A stretch of DNA of 64,000 nucleotides from assembly GCF_006227205.1 (NCBI RefSeq), contig NZ_VCNG01000007.1:1-64000 (forward strand), read 5' to 3'. Positions 14,524 to 22,697 of this stretch are shown here, one piece after another. The position numbers and the translations under genes are program-made. The stretch is from Pseudomonas sp. ICMP22404 (GTDB lineage Bacteria; Pseudomonadota; Gammaproteobacteria; Pseudomonadales; Pseudomonadaceae). Each line of letters opens with the position of its first letter. Position 1 is the first letter of the stretch. The notes under the pieces are model-generated. The model was not told the origin of the DNA. It searched no databases and saw nothing but the letters and a program-made list of their open reading frames with translations.

Positions 14524-15786
14524 ATGCTCGCCCCTTTGCAAATGACTTCCGCCTCGCGCCAGAATCTCTGGCGGCTGACGTTCATCCGGATACTGGTCCT
14601 TGCGGCCCAGGCCGGGTCCGTGGGGCTCGCCTATTGGTTCCAGTTGTTGCCGCTGCCCTGGTTGCAACTGGCGATTACCCTGGTGTGCGCCTCGGTGTTG
14701 TGTGCGCTGACGGCCATTCGGCTGCGCGCCTCGTGGCCGGTGACGGAGCTGGAATACGCGGTGCAGCTGGCCTGCGACCTGTTTATCCACAGTGCCTTGC
14801 TGTATTTCTCCGGCGGTTCGACCAACCCTTTCGTGTCCTACTACCTTGTGCCGCTGACCATCGCCGCAGTGACATTGCCGTGGCGTTATTCGCTGATTCT
14901 TTCCGGTATCGCCCTGGCGCTGTACACCTTGTTGCTGGCGCGGTTCTATCCCCTGGAAACTTTCCCCATCGCTCGGGAGAACCTGCAGATCTACGGCATG
15001 TGGCTGAGTTTCGCCCTGGCCGCGTCCGTCATCACGTTTTTTGCCGCGCGCATGGCCGAGGAGCTTCGCCGCCAGGAAGAGCTGCGGGCCATCCGGCGTG
15101 AAGAGGGCCTGCGGGACGAACAGCTGCTGGCCGTGGCGACCCAGGCCGCTGGCGCCGCCCATGAGCTGGGCACGCCGCTGGCGACCATGAGCGTGCTGCT
15201 CAAGGAGATGCAACAGGATCATCCCGACCCGTTGTTGCAGGACGACCTCAGCGTGCTGCAGGATCAGGTCAAGCTCTGCAAGGAAACCCTGCAATACCTG
15301 GTGCGTGCCGCCGAGGCCAACCGCCGGCTGGCGATCGACATGCAGGACGTCACCGACTGGCTCGACGAGGCCCTGAATCGCTGGCACTTGATGCGCCCCG
15401 AAGCCAGTTACCGCTTCCAGTGCCTGGGCCATGGCCCGGTGCCACGCATGGCGCCGCCACCGGACTTGACCCAGGCCTTGCTGAACCTGTTGAACAACGC
15501 CGCCGACGCCTGCCCCGAAGGCCTGGAGGTGGCGCTGGACTGGAATGCCTACGAATTGACCATCAGCATTCGCGACCACGGCGCCGGTGTGCCGCTGGCC
15601 ATCGCCGAGCAGATCGGCAAGCCGTTCTATACCACCAAGGGCAAAGGCCTGGGCCTGGGCCTGTTTTTGAGCAAAGCCAGCGTGACACGCGCGGGCGGCT
15701 CGGTGAAACTCTACCCCCATGAGAGCGGCGGCACGCTCACCGAGCTGCGCCTGCCCCATGCCGACCGAGGAGACGAACATGAGTGA
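14524..15786 (+). CDS. roxS: Redox-sensing histidine kinase RoxS (RegB/PrrB type)
   Basis: 420 residues with an N-terminal membrane domain of about six segments (~20-190) followed by the HisKA and HATPase_c domains. The quinone-binding heptad of RegB kinases is present as GGSTNPF (~100-106). The phospho-acceptor H213 sits in AAHELGTPLATM, and C252 in KLCKETL aligns with the redox-active cysteine of RegB. ATP-lid motifs NAADACPEG and GLGLGLFL are intact. ATG 14524 has an AGGAGA ribosome site and fits the family; longer in-frame starts do not. It overlaps roxR by 8 nt, giving a coupled pair. In pseudomonads this system senses respiratory or quinone redox state and adjusts terminal oxidases such as the cyanide-insensitive oxidase. 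Confidence 0.93.
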   Translation: MLAPLQMTSASRQNLWRLTFIRILVLAAQAGSVGLAYWFQLLPLPWLQLAITLVCASVLCALTAIRLRASWPVTELEYAVQLACDLFIHSALLYFSGGSTNPFVSYYLVPLTIAAVTLPWRYSLILSGIALALYTLLLARFYPLETFPIARENLQIYGMWLSFALAASVITFFAARMAEELRRQEELRAIRREEGLRDEQLLAVATQAAGAAHELGTPLATMSVLLKEMQQDHPDPLLQDDLSVLQDQVKLCKETLQYLVRAAEANRRLAIDMQDVTDWLDEALNRWHLMRPEASYRFQCLGHGPVPRMAPPPDLTQALLNLLNNAADACPEGLEVALDWNAYELTISIRDHGAGVPLAIAEQIGKPFYTTKGKGLGLGLFLSKASVTRAGGSVKLYPHESGGTLTELRLPHADRGDEHE

Positions 15787-16339
15787 CGAGATCCAAGTCG
15801 ACGGCGAAGAACTGCCGCACCTGTTGCTGGTGGACGATGACGCCACGTTTACCCGCGTCATGGCCCGGGCGATGTCCCGTCGCGGCTTTCGCGTGAGCAC
15901 TGCCGGCTCCGCCGAGGAGGGCTTGACCATCGCCCAGGCCGACCTGCCGGACTATGCCGCCCTGGACTTGAAGATGGACGGCGATTCGGGCCTGGTGCTG
16001 CTGCCCAAGCTGCTGGAGCTGGACCCGGAGATGCGCGTGGTGATCCTCACCGGTTATTCGAGCATCGCCACGGCGGTCGAAGCCATCAAGCGCGGTGCCT
16101 GCAATTATCTGTGCAAGCCGGCGGACGCCGATGACGTGCTGGCGGCGCTGCTGTCCGAGCACGCCGACCTCGACACCCTGGTGCCGGAAAACCCCATGTC
16201 GGTGGATCGCCTGCAGTGGGAGCACATCCAGCGGGTGCTGACCGAGCACGAGGGCAACATTTCCGCCACCGCCCGTGCCCTGGGCATGCACCGGCGCACC
16301 TTGCAGCGCAAATTGCAGAAGCGGCCCGTGCGTCGCTGA
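15779..16339 (+). CDS. roxR: Response regulator RoxR (RegA/PrrA type)
   Basis: 186 residues. The receiver domain (~12-125) has acidic residues LLVDDDATF, phospho-acceptor D63 in AALDLKMDG, T in VVILTGYSS and the lysine in NYLCKPADA. The C-terminal Fis-type helix-turn-helix is GNISATARALGMHRRTLQRK, almost identical to the highly conserved RegA/PrrA DNA-binding helix. It starts inside the end of roxS (8-nt overlap), so the two are translated together. It is the DNA-binding output of the RoxS kinase. The 94 bp to the next gene lack an obvious hairpin. Confidence 0.93.
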   Translation: MSDEIQVDGEELPHLLLVDDDATFTRVMARAMSRRGFRVSTAGSAEEGLTIAQADLPDYAALDLKMDGDSGLVLLPKLLELDPEMRVVILTGYSSIATAVEAIKRGACNYLCKPADADDVLAALLSEHADLDTLVPENPMSVDRLQWEHIQRVLTEHEGNISATARALGMHRRTLQRKLQKRPVRR

Positions 16340-16433
16340 ACCTGTGCTGAACGGATGTTGTCCACCCCCTCGCGACACAGCGGGCCGTTGCTCTATGATC
16401 GGCCCGACTCTTTCTCTTTATTGAGCTTTAACC

Positions 16434-18161
16434 ATGAATCAGAACGCTGAATATTCCGCGGTCAACGATGCAGTGCGCGGCCAGTTTTTCCGCCGTGTCT
16501 GGCACATGACCACGCCGTACTGGCGCAGTGAGGAGAAGGGCAAGGCCTGGACGCTGTTGATCGCCGTGATCGCGTTGTCGCTGTTCAGTGTGGCGATTTC
16601 GGTGTGGATCAACAGTTGGTACAAGGACTTCTACAACGCCCTGCAAGAGAAGAACAGCGCGGCGTTCTGGCAACTGATCCTGTATTTCTGCGGCATCGCC
16701 GCCGTGGCGATCCTGGGCGCGGTGTATCGCTTGTACCTCACGCAGATGCTCACCATCCGTTGGCGGGCCTGGTTGACCGAGCAGCATTTTGCCCGCTGGC
16801 TCAGCAACAAGAATTACTACCAGCTGGAGCAGGGCGGCTACACCGACAACCCGGACCAGCGGATTTCCGAAGACCTCAACAGCTTCACCAGCAATACCTT
16901 GGGCCTGGGGCTGGGCTTGCTGCGCAACGTGGTCAGCCTGGTGTCGTTCTCGATCATCCTGTGGGGCGTCTCGGGCAGCATCGAAGTGTTCGGCTACACG
17001 ATTCCCGGCTACATGTTCTGGTGCGCGCTGGTGTACGCGGCGGTGGGCAGTTGGCTGACGCACCTGATCGGCCGTCGTCTGATCGGCCTGAACAACAACC
17101 AACAGCGCTTCGAAGCCGACCTGCGTTTCTCCATGGTGCGGGTGCGCGAGAATGCCGAAAGCATTGCACTGTACAACGGCGAGCCCAACGAAAACCGTCG
17201 CCTGAGTGGGCGTTTCGGACTGGTCTGGCATAACTTCTGGGACATCATGCGGGTGTCCAAGCGCTTGACGTTCTTCACCTCCGGCTATGGCCAGATCGCG
17301 ATCATCTTCCCGTTCATGGTGGCGGCGCCGCGTTACTTCGCCGGCAAGATCCAGCTGGGCGAACTCATGCAGATCAATTCGGCGTTCGGCAACGTGCAGG
17401 AGAGTTTCAGCTGGTTCATCAGTGCCTATACCGACCTCGCCGCGTGGCGCGCCACTTGCGATCGTCTGCTGAGTTTCCGCCAGGCCATGAGCGACAACGA
17501 AGAGCGCGTACCGGCTATCGACGTGCAAAACCAGGGTAACCAACTGAAGGTGCACAATCTGGGATTGGACCTGACTGACGGGCGACATCTGCTCAGCGAT
17601 GCCGACATGACCGTTGGAGCCGGGGAGCGGGTGATGCTCAGCGGCCGTTCCGGTAGCGGTAAATCCACCCTGCTGCGGGCGATGGGGCACCTGTGGCCCA
17701 CCGGGCATGGACGCATTGTGCTGCCGGCGACGCGCTATCTGTTCCTGCCGCAAAAGCCTTACCTGCCGATTGGCAGCCTGCGCGAAGTGCTGAGTTATCC
17801 ACAGCCCGGCGACGTCTACCCCAACGAACGTTATGCACAGGTGCTCGAAACCTGCCGCCTGCCGCACCTGATTGTGCGCCTGGATGAAAGCAATCACTGG
17901 CAGCGCATGCTGTCGCCCGGTGAACAACAACGCCTGGCCTTCGCCCGTGCGCTGCTCTACGCACCGCTGTGGCTGTACATGGACGAAGCGACATCGGCGA
18001 TGGACGAGGAAGACGAAGCGACGCTGTACCAGGCGCTCATCGATCAGTTGCCGGGAGTGAGCATCGTCAGCGTCGGGCATCGAAGCAGCTTGAAACGATT
18101 CCATCCACGACATGTACGTATCGAAAATGGCCAACTGCTGGAGCCTGCCGCAGTCACCTGA
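16434..18161 (+). CDS. SbmA/BacA-like ABC transporter (membrane + ATPase fused)
   Basis: 575 residues in the half-transporter arrangement: N-terminal ABC_membrane_2 domain with about six helices (~35-350; the EKQ-type region NSAAFWQLILYFCGI and FRWRAWLTEQHFARWL-like segment are characteristic), then an ATPase domain (~370-570). Walker A is [10 protein letters not shown], the signature motif is LSPGEQQRLAFARAL and Walker B is LWLYMDEATSAMDEE. All catalytic motifs are intact. The family includes E. coli YddA and peptide or vitamin B12 importers and exporters related to SbmA/BacA; the substrate cannot be told from sequence. It follows roxSR in the same direction, but no functional link is evident. 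Confidence 0.9.
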   Translation: MNQNAEYSAVNDAVRGQFFRRVWHMTTPYWRSEEKGKAWTLLIAVIALSLFSVAISVWINSWYKDFYNALQEKNSAAFWQLILYFCGIAAVAILGAVYRLYLTQMLTIRWRAWLTEQHFARWLSNKNYYQLEQGGYTDNPDQRISEDLNSFTSNTLGLGLGLLRNVVSLVSFSIILWGVSGSIEVFGYTIPGYMFWCALVYAAVGSWLTHLIGRRLIGLNNNQQRFEADLRFSMVRVRENAESIALYNGEPNENRRLSGRFGLVWHNFWDIMRVSKRLTFFTSGYGQIAIIFPFMVAAPRYFAGKIQLGELMQINSAFGNVQESFSWFISAYTDLAAWRATCDRLLSFRQAMSDNEERVPAIDVQNQGNQLKVHNLGLDLTDGRHLLSDADMTVGAGERVMLSGRSGSGKSTLLRAMGHLWPTGHGRIVLPATRYLFLPQKPYLPIGSLREVLSYPQPGDVYPNERYAQVLETCRLPHLIVRLDESNHWQRMLSPGEQQRLAFARALLYAPLWLYMDEATSAMDEEDEATLYQALIDQLPGVSIVSVGHRSSLKRFHPRHVRIENGQLLEPAAVT

Positions 18162-18179
18162 TCGGTAGTCGAACACTGT

Positions 18180-18230
18180 TGTGGCGAGGGGATTTATCCC
18201 TGTTGGGCTGCGCAGCAGCCCTCGCCACAA
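18180..18230. repeat. Solo, internally deleted family A REP
   Basis: One TGTGGCGAGGGGATTTATCC unit with the GGGCTGCGCAGCAGCCC palindrome joins directly to CTCGCCACA, the outer end of a mirror unit. The usual spacer and most of the second copy are missing. It is consistent with a REPIN collapsed by deletion. It lies just downstream of the ABC transporter gene. Confidence 0.7.
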
Positions 18231-18328
18231 TCAGCAATCCTTGACGAGGCCCGCAGGGATACAGTGATCATACAACCACGTTACGCTATGATAATGCGCA
18301 TTCAATCGCTTGCCGAGTAAGAAGCCCC

Positions 18329-19075
18329 ATGGAAAACCCGATCGACATACCACGCTTTCCCCGTAAGCGCCGCAGCCTGGCGCAGGAGTTGGTGACGGTG
18401 CTGACCGAGCAGATCCGTGACGGCCTGCTCAAGCGTGGCGACAAGTTGCCCACCGAGTCGGCGATCATGGAGGCCCATGGCGTCAGCCGCACCGTGGTAC
18501 GCGAAGCGATTTCCCGCTTGCAGGCGGCCGGCCAGGTGGAAACCCGCCACGGCATCGGCACCTTTGTGCTGGACACCCCCAGCCCGAGCGGTTTTCGAAT
18601 CGACCCGGCCACGGTGGTCACCTTGCGTGATGTGCTGGCGATCCTGGAATTGCGTATCAGCCTGGAAGTGGAGTCCGCCGGGCTCGCCGCCCAACGCCGC
18701 AGCGACGAGCAACTGGCGACGATGCGCGCCGCCCTCGACGCACTGAACGAAAGTGCGACCCACGCCACCGACGCAGTGGCCTCGGACTTCGCTTTCCATC
18801 TGGAAATCGCCCTGTCCACGGGCAACCGTTATTTCACCGATATCATGACCCACCTGGGCACCAGCATTATCCCGCGTACCCGGGTGAACTCGGCACGCCT
18901 GGCCCATGACGACCAGCAACACTACATGGACCGCCTGAGCCGCGAGCACGAGGAAATCTACGAAGCCATCGCTCGTCAGGACTCCGATGCCGCCCGTGCC
19001 GCCATGCGGCTGCACCTGACCAACAGCCGCGAGCGGCTGCGCCAGGCCCACGAAGAAGCGCAAGCACAGGGCTGA
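18329..19075 (+). CDS. FadR-family (GntR/FCD) transcriptional regulator of sugar-acid catabolism
   Basis: 248 residues. The N-terminal GntR winged helix (~15-80) contains GDKLPTESAIMEAHGVSRTVVREAISRL (split: LPTESAIMEAHGVSRT, VVREAISRLQ) and the wing TRHGIGTFVLD. The FCD effector domain (~100-225) keeps the acid and histidine ligands around DFAFHLEIALSTGN and REHEEIYEAIARQD. It precedes the kdgD-garD cluster in the same direction, and FadR-type regulators beside glucarate/galactarate genes normally repress them until a sugar acid binds. Its own upstream region has TCATACAAC (18272-18280), which resembles the TACAAC half-site upstream of kdgD. A role as the local repressor is therefore likely but not shown. 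Confidence 0.85.
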   Translation: MENPIDIPRFPRKRRSLAQELVTVLTEQIRDGLLKRGDKLPTESAIMEAHGVSRTVVREAISRLQAAGQVETRHGIGTFVLDTPSPSGFRIDPATVVTLRDVLAILELRISLEVESAGLAAQRRSDEQLATMRAALDALNESATHATDAVASDFAFHLEIALSTGNRYFTDIMTHLGTSIIPRTRVNSARLAHDDQQHYMDRLSREHEEIYEAIARQDSDAARAAMRLHLTNSRERLRQAHEEAQAQG

Positions 19076-19089
19076 TCCCCGAGACCCCC

Positions 19090-19237
19090 TGTGGCGAGGG
19101 GATTTAGCGAAACGTTGCACCGCCCCGTTGGGCTGCGTAGCGGCCCCAAAAGTAGCGATGCCGTCCCTCTGACGCACCGAGGTGTCAGGGTTGGGTCTGC
19201 TGCGCAGCCCAGCGGGGATAAATCCCCTCGCCACAGG
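19090..19237. repeat. REPIN-like inverted pair, family A (partly diverged)
   Basis: The left unit begins TGTGGCGAGGGGATTTA but is interrupted by about 15 bp of unrelated sequence before CCCCGTTGGGCTGCGTAG. The right unit is intact (CTGCTGCGCAGCCCAGCGGG to CCCCTCGCCACAG), with the family spacer CGCACCGAGGTGTCAGG between. It sits between the FadR-type regulator and the reverse-strand small gene, both of which end toward it. Confidence 0.75.
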
Positions 19238-19284
19238 GTGGTCTACGTCCATGGCGACGTACCAGCAGCATGAGCTGGAGAACC

Positions 19285-19650
19285 TTACTTGACCTTCAAG
19301 CGAACCGGCGCCGAAACCATATCATCGCCATAGTCATCGGACTCGCTGAAATACCGATAGCGCAGTTCGACCACCTGGCCACGATACTTTTCCAGCCTGG
19401 CCTTGGGCACGGTCAGTTCCAGTTCGGTGAGTTTCTGGGCGTTGCCCTCGTCGTCATAGGTGACCAGGGACTTTCGATCGGACCATTCAACGGGTTCCGA
19501 ACCGAGTACCGGGGCGACTTCCCACTCGTATCCGATCTTGTCCAGGTCCGGGATTGTGAATTTCAACCCGCCCTCCAGACCCGCCAGATCGATGGTGACT
19601 TCGTCTGTGTCCGGGAACTGGACGAGAACAGGCGTTTTATAGGTGCTCAT
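19285..19650 (-). CDS. Hypothetical acidic protein, 121 residues
   Basis: Family not recognised. Starts MSTYKTPVLVQFPDTDEVTI at 19650 with an AAGGAGTG ribosome site 5 nt upstream. The sequence is soluble, acidic and mostly predicted beta by its alternating pattern (LVQFPDTDEV, ELELTVPKARLEKY, VELRYRYFSESDDYGDD), ending APVRLKVK. No signal peptide, membrane segment or cysteine is visible. It follows the other small reverse-strand gene (19744-19941) by 93 bp, so the two probably form one transcript. They interrupt the space between the FadR-type regulator and its presumed target operon. Codon use looks like that of the host. Confidence 0.7.
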   Translation of the reverse strand: MSTYKTPVLVQFPDTDEVTIDLAGLEGGLKFTIPDLDKIGYEWEVAPVLGSEPVEWSDRKSLVTYDDEGNAQKLTELELTVPKARLEKYRGQVVELRYRYFSESDDYGDDMVSAPVRLKVK

Positions 19651-19743
19651 AGTGTCACTCCTTGAGGGATCGACCGTGGCGGTTTGGCTTTAAAGCGCCC
19701 TTTGTGGAACTCAGGTTGCGGATTCCGACGGCACGCCATCAAC

Positions 19744-19941
19744 CTAGTCTGTCCGGTAATCGACATGCTCGACACTGCCGTCGCTGTTCAGGTGGAATTC
19801 CTTGTAGATGACTTCGTAGGCGTGGTCGCTGCCTGGAAATACCACCCGATCGCCTACGTTGACGTGCAGGTCGAATTCGGCGAAATCCAGCGTCTGTTGT
19901 TTGGCTTCGTGGGTGTAGTGGAATCGATGTTGAGTCTTCAT
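19744..19941 (-). CDS. Hypothetical small protein, 65 residues
   Basis: Unrecognised family. Starts MKTQHRFHYTHEAKQQTLDF at 19941 with a GGAGGGCTAACC region upstream that includes a good ribosome site. Histidine- and aspartate-rich, soluble, with alternating hydrophobic residues in the middle (FDLHVNVGDRVVF) and the ending HVDYRTD; it might be a small beta-barrel. It lies upstream of the 121-residue gene on the same strand and divergent from kdgD. The 216 bp to kdgD contain the palindromic operator candidate. It could be non-functional, but the ribosome site and codon pattern favour a real gene. Confidence 0.6.
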   Translation of the reverse strand: MKTQHRFHYTHEAKQQTLDFAEFDLHVNVGDRVVFPGSDHAYEVIYKEFHLNSDGSVEHVDYRTD

Positions 19942-20079
19942 GGTTAGCCCTCCGCGACGGTTCAGGCTTTTTTAGGGCAAAGCCTGACGAGGCGAAACTG
20001 TCAAAGTCGACAGTGCGGATGAACGGCTCGCCGGACTTTTTCCCTCTCGATGACGAAATGCAGTTGACGTTCGTATTTT

Positions 20080-20103
20080 AAGTTGTACGATGACCTACAA
20101 CTT
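20080..20103. promoter_or_regulatory. Candidate operator for the FadR-type regulator, upstream of kdgD
   Basis: Perfect inverted repeat AAGTTGTA (20080-20087) and TACAACTT (20096-20103) with an 8-bp spacer, located 55 bp before the kdgD start. TTGTA/TACAA half-sites are common in FadR-subfamily operators. A matching TACAAC half-site occurs before the regulator gene at ~18274. No other long perfect palindrome lies between the divergent small gene and kdgD. Confidence 0.6.
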
Positions 20104-20157
20104 CTGGCCGAAGCTTATCTCTCTCATACACATTTTGCGTCCCAGGGTGTTCGAATA

Positions 20158-21069
20158 ATGAATCCACAAGAACTGAAGTCCATCCTCTCGTCTGGCCTGC
20201 TGTCGTTCCCGGTCACCGATTTCACTGCCCAAGGCGATTTCAATCGCGACAGCTACATCAAGCGCCTCGAGTGGCTGGCCCCGTACGGCGCCTCGGCCCT
20301 GTTCGCCGCCGGTGGCACCGGTGAATTCTTCTCCCTGGCCGCCAGCGAGTACTCCCAAGTCATCAAGACGGCTGTCGACACCTGTGCCACCAGCGTGCCA
20401 ATCCTCGCCGGTGTCGGCGGTGCGACTCGCCAGGCCATCGAGTACGCCCAAGAGGCTGAGCGCCTGGGTGCCAAAGGGCTGTTGCTGCTGCCGCACTACC
20501 TGACCGAAGCCAGCCAGGACGGCGTTGCCGCCCACGTTGAAGCAGTGTGCAAATCGGTGAAAATCGGCGTGGTGGTGTACAACCGCAACGTCTGCCGCCT
20601 GAACGCCGTGCAGCTCGAACAACTGGCCGAGCGTTGCCCGAACCTGATCGGCTACAAAGACGGCCTGGGCGATATCGAACTGATGGTGTCGATCCGTCGT
20701 CGCCTCGGCGATCGTTTCAGCTACCTGGGCGGCCTGCCGACCGCTGAAGTCTATGCTGCGGCCTACAAAGCCCTGGGCGTGCCGGTCTATTCCTCGGCGG
20801 TGTTCAACTTCATCCCGAAAACCGCGATGGACTTCTACAACGCCATCGCCCGCGACGATCACGCCACGGTCGGCAAGATCATCGATGACTTCTTCCTGCC
20901 GTACCTGGATATCCGCAACCGCAAGGCCGGTTATGCCGTGAGCATCGTCAAGGCAGGCGCGAAGATCGTCGGTTATGACGCCGGTCCCGTGCGCACGCCG
21001 CTGACCGATCTGCTGCCGGACGAGTACGAAGCCCTGGCCGCGCTGATCGACAAGCAAGGCAAGCAGTAA
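20158..21069 (+). CDS. kdgD: 5-dehydro-4-deoxyglucarate dehydratase
   Basis: 303 residues of the DapA/NAL aldolase superfamily. It converts 5-dehydro-4-deoxy-D-glucarate to 2,5-dioxopentanoate (2-oxoglutarate semialdehyde), water and CO2. The Schiff-base lysine is K167 in [11 protein letters not shown]. The family tyrosine is in [10 protein letters not shown] (~140), and the substrate carboxylate loop is GGTGEFFSL (~45-53). The start at 20158 gives [20 protein letters not shown], the standard N-terminus for this enzyme; an earlier in-frame start at 20083 lies inside the operator palindrome and is unlikely. First gene of the galactarate/glucarate operon. A perfect 11-bp hairpin follows it. Confidence 0.92.
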   Translation: MNPQELKSILSSGLLSFPVTDFTAQGDFNRDSYIKRLEWLAPYGASALFAAGGTGEFFSLAASEYSQVIKTAVDTCATSVPILAGVGGATRQAIEYAQEAERLGAKGLLLLPHYLTEASQDGVAAHVEAVCKSVKIGVVVYNRNVCRLNAVQLEQLAERCPNLIGYKDGLGDIELMVSIRRRLGDRFSYLGGLPTAEVYAAAYKALGVPVYSSAVFNFIPKTAMDFYNAIARDDHATVGKIIDDFFLPYLDIRNRKAGYAVSIVKAGAKIVGYDAGPVRTPLTDLLPDEYEALAALIDKQGKQ

Positions 21070-21078
21070 CAGACCCGA

Positions 21079-21104
21079 CGAGCCGCTGAGCAATCAGCGG
21101 CTCG
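21079..21104 (+). other. Intra-operon hairpin after kdgD
   Basis: Perfect 11-bp stem CGAGCCGCTGA/TCAGCGGCTCG with GCAA loop, followed by only TTCCCA rather than a T-run. It could be a partial terminator or an mRNA 3'-end protector that sets higher kdgD levels. The following TTCCCATGCTCAGCGTGGGA (21105-21124) is a degenerate copy of the family C repeat near 25646. Confidence 0.55.
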
Positions 21105-21167
21105 TTCCCATGCTCAGCGTGGGAGCGACCTCGGAACCAGACAGGCTATTTGTAAGGAGAAGCATCC

Positions 21168-22613
21168 GTGGCAGATGCAAAGCGTTTCGATAACTACATC
21201 AATGGTCAGTGGGTGGCCGGTGCCGACTATTGCACCAACATCAACCCGTCTGACCTGTCCGATGTCATCGGCGAATATGCCAAGGCCGACGCAGCTCAAG
21301 TCAATGCCGCCATCGAAGCCGCCCGCGCCGCGTTCCCGGCCTGGTCGACTTCGGGCATCCAGGCTCGTCACGATGCGCTGGACAAAGTGGGCAGCGAGAT
21401 CCTCGCCCGCCGTGAAGAGCTCGGCCAACTGCTGGCCCGGGAAGAGGGCAAGACCCTGCCCGAGGCCATCGGCGAAGTGACCCGCGCCGGCAACATTTTC
21501 AAGTTCTTCGCCGGTGAATGCCTGCGCCTGTCCGGCGACTATGTGCCGTCGGTGCGTCCGGGCGTCAACGTCGAAGTGACCCGTGAAGCCCTGGGTGTGG
21601 TCGGTTTGATCACGCCGTGGAACTTCCCGATCGCCATCCCTGCGTGGAAAATCGCCCCGGCCCTGGCCTACGGCAACTGCGTGGTGATCAAGCCTGCCGA
21701 GCTGGTACCGGGTTGTGCCTGGGCCCTGGCCGAGATCATTTCCCGCGCCGGTTTCCCGGCCGGTGCGTTCAACCTGGTGATGGGCAGCGGCCGCGTGGTC
21801 GGTGACCTCCTGGTCAACAGCCCGAAAGTCGACGGCATCAGCTTCACCGGTTCCGTGGGCGTGGGCCGGCAGATCGCCGTCAGCTGTGTGTCGCGCCAGG
21901 CCAAGGTGCAGTTGGAAATGGGGGGCAAGAACCCGCAGATCATCCTCGACGACGCCGACCTCAAGCAGGCTGTCGAACTGGCTGTGCAAAGTGCGTTCTA
22001 CTCCACTGGCCAACGCTGCACGGCTTCGAGCCGCCTGATCGTCACCGCCGGTATCCACGACAAGTTCGTCGCGGCCATGGCCGAGCGCATGCAGTCGATC
22101 AAGGTCGGTCATGCCCTGAAGGCGGGTACGGACATCGGACCGGTGGTTTCCGAAGCCCAACTCAACCAGGACCTGAAGTACATTGACATTGGCCAGAGCG
22201 AAGGTGCGCGGCTGGTCAGTGGTGGTGGCCTGGTGACCTGCGACACCGAAGGCTATTTCCTGGCGCCGACCTTGTTCGCTGACAGCGAAGCGGCCATGCG
22301 CATCAGCCGTGAAGAAATTTTCGGCCCGGTGGCCAACGTCGTCCGCGTGGCCGACTACGAGGCTGCGCTGGCGATGGCCAACGACACCGAGTTCGGTCTG
22401 TCCGCCGGTATCGCCACCACGTCGCTCAAGTACGCCAACCACTTCAAGCGCCATTCCCAGGCGGGCATGGTGATGGTCAACCTGCCGACGGCCGGCGTGG
22501 ATTACCACGTGCCGTTCGGCGGGCGTAAAGGTTCGTCCTATGGTTCGCGTGAGCAAGGTCGCTACGCGCAGGAGTTCTACACCGTGGTGAAGACCTCCTA
22601 CATCGGCTCGTAA
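21168..22613 (+). CDS. 2-oxoglutarate semialdehyde dehydrogenase (aldehyde dehydrogenase family)
   Basis: 481 residues, NAD(P)-dependent ALDH that oxidises 2,5-dioxopentanoate to 2-oxoglutarate, feeding the TCA cycle. Motifs seen: TPWNFPIAIPAWKIAPAL with the coenzyme asparagine, KPAELVPG, FTGSVGVGR, the general-base glutamate in LEMGGKNP (~250) and the nucleophile cysteine in GQRCTASSR (~284). GTG start at 21168 with an AAGGAGA ribosome site 8 nt upstream; no better ATG exists. The substrate is assigned from position directly after kdgD. Close relatives also act in arabinose and hydroxyproline breakdown, so the exact gene symbol is left blank. Confidence 0.9.
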   Translation: MADAKRFDNYINGQWVAGADYCTNINPSDLSDVIGEYAKADAAQVNAAIEAARAAFPAWSTSGIQARHDALDKVGSEILARREELGQLLAREEGKTLPEAIGEVTRAGNIFKFFAGECLRLSGDYVPSVRPGVNVEVTREALGVVGLITPWNFPIAIPAWKIAPALAYGNCVVIKPAELVPGCAWALAEIISRAGFPAGAFNLVMGSGRVVGDLLVNSPKVDGISFTGSVGVGRQIAVSCVSRQAKVQLEMGGKNPQIILDDADLKQAVELAVQSAFYSTGQRCTASSRLIVTAGIHDKFVAAMAERMQSIKVGHALKAGTDIGPVVSEAQLNQDLKYIDIGQSEGARLVSGGGLVTCDTEGYFLAPTLFADSEAAMRISREEIFGPVANVVRVADYEAALAMANDTEFGLSAGIATTSLKYANHFKRHSQAGMVMVNLPTAGVDYHVPFGGRKGSSYGSREQGRYAQEFYTVVKTSYIGS

Positions 22614-22624
22614 CACGCAGCACC

Positions 22625-22650
22625 GGTCGGCGCTGAAACCGGCGCCGACC
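22625..22650 (+). other. Intra-operon hairpin after the aldehyde dehydrogenase gene
   Basis: Stem GGTCGGCGC/GCGCCGACC, 9 bp, with an 8-nt loop, in the 84-bp gap before the transporter gene. No T-run follows. Probably an RNA-stability or processing element, or a weak terminator. Confidence 0.45.
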
Positions 22651-22697
22651 GCACAAATTGATTTCCCGTATAAAAATAAATAGTGGAAGTAGATTAA

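Noticed and set aside
16428..18230. 600-residue reverse frame over the ABC transporter
   Set aside because: The forward frame has intact Walker A, signature and Walker B motifs; the reverse frame shows no domain.
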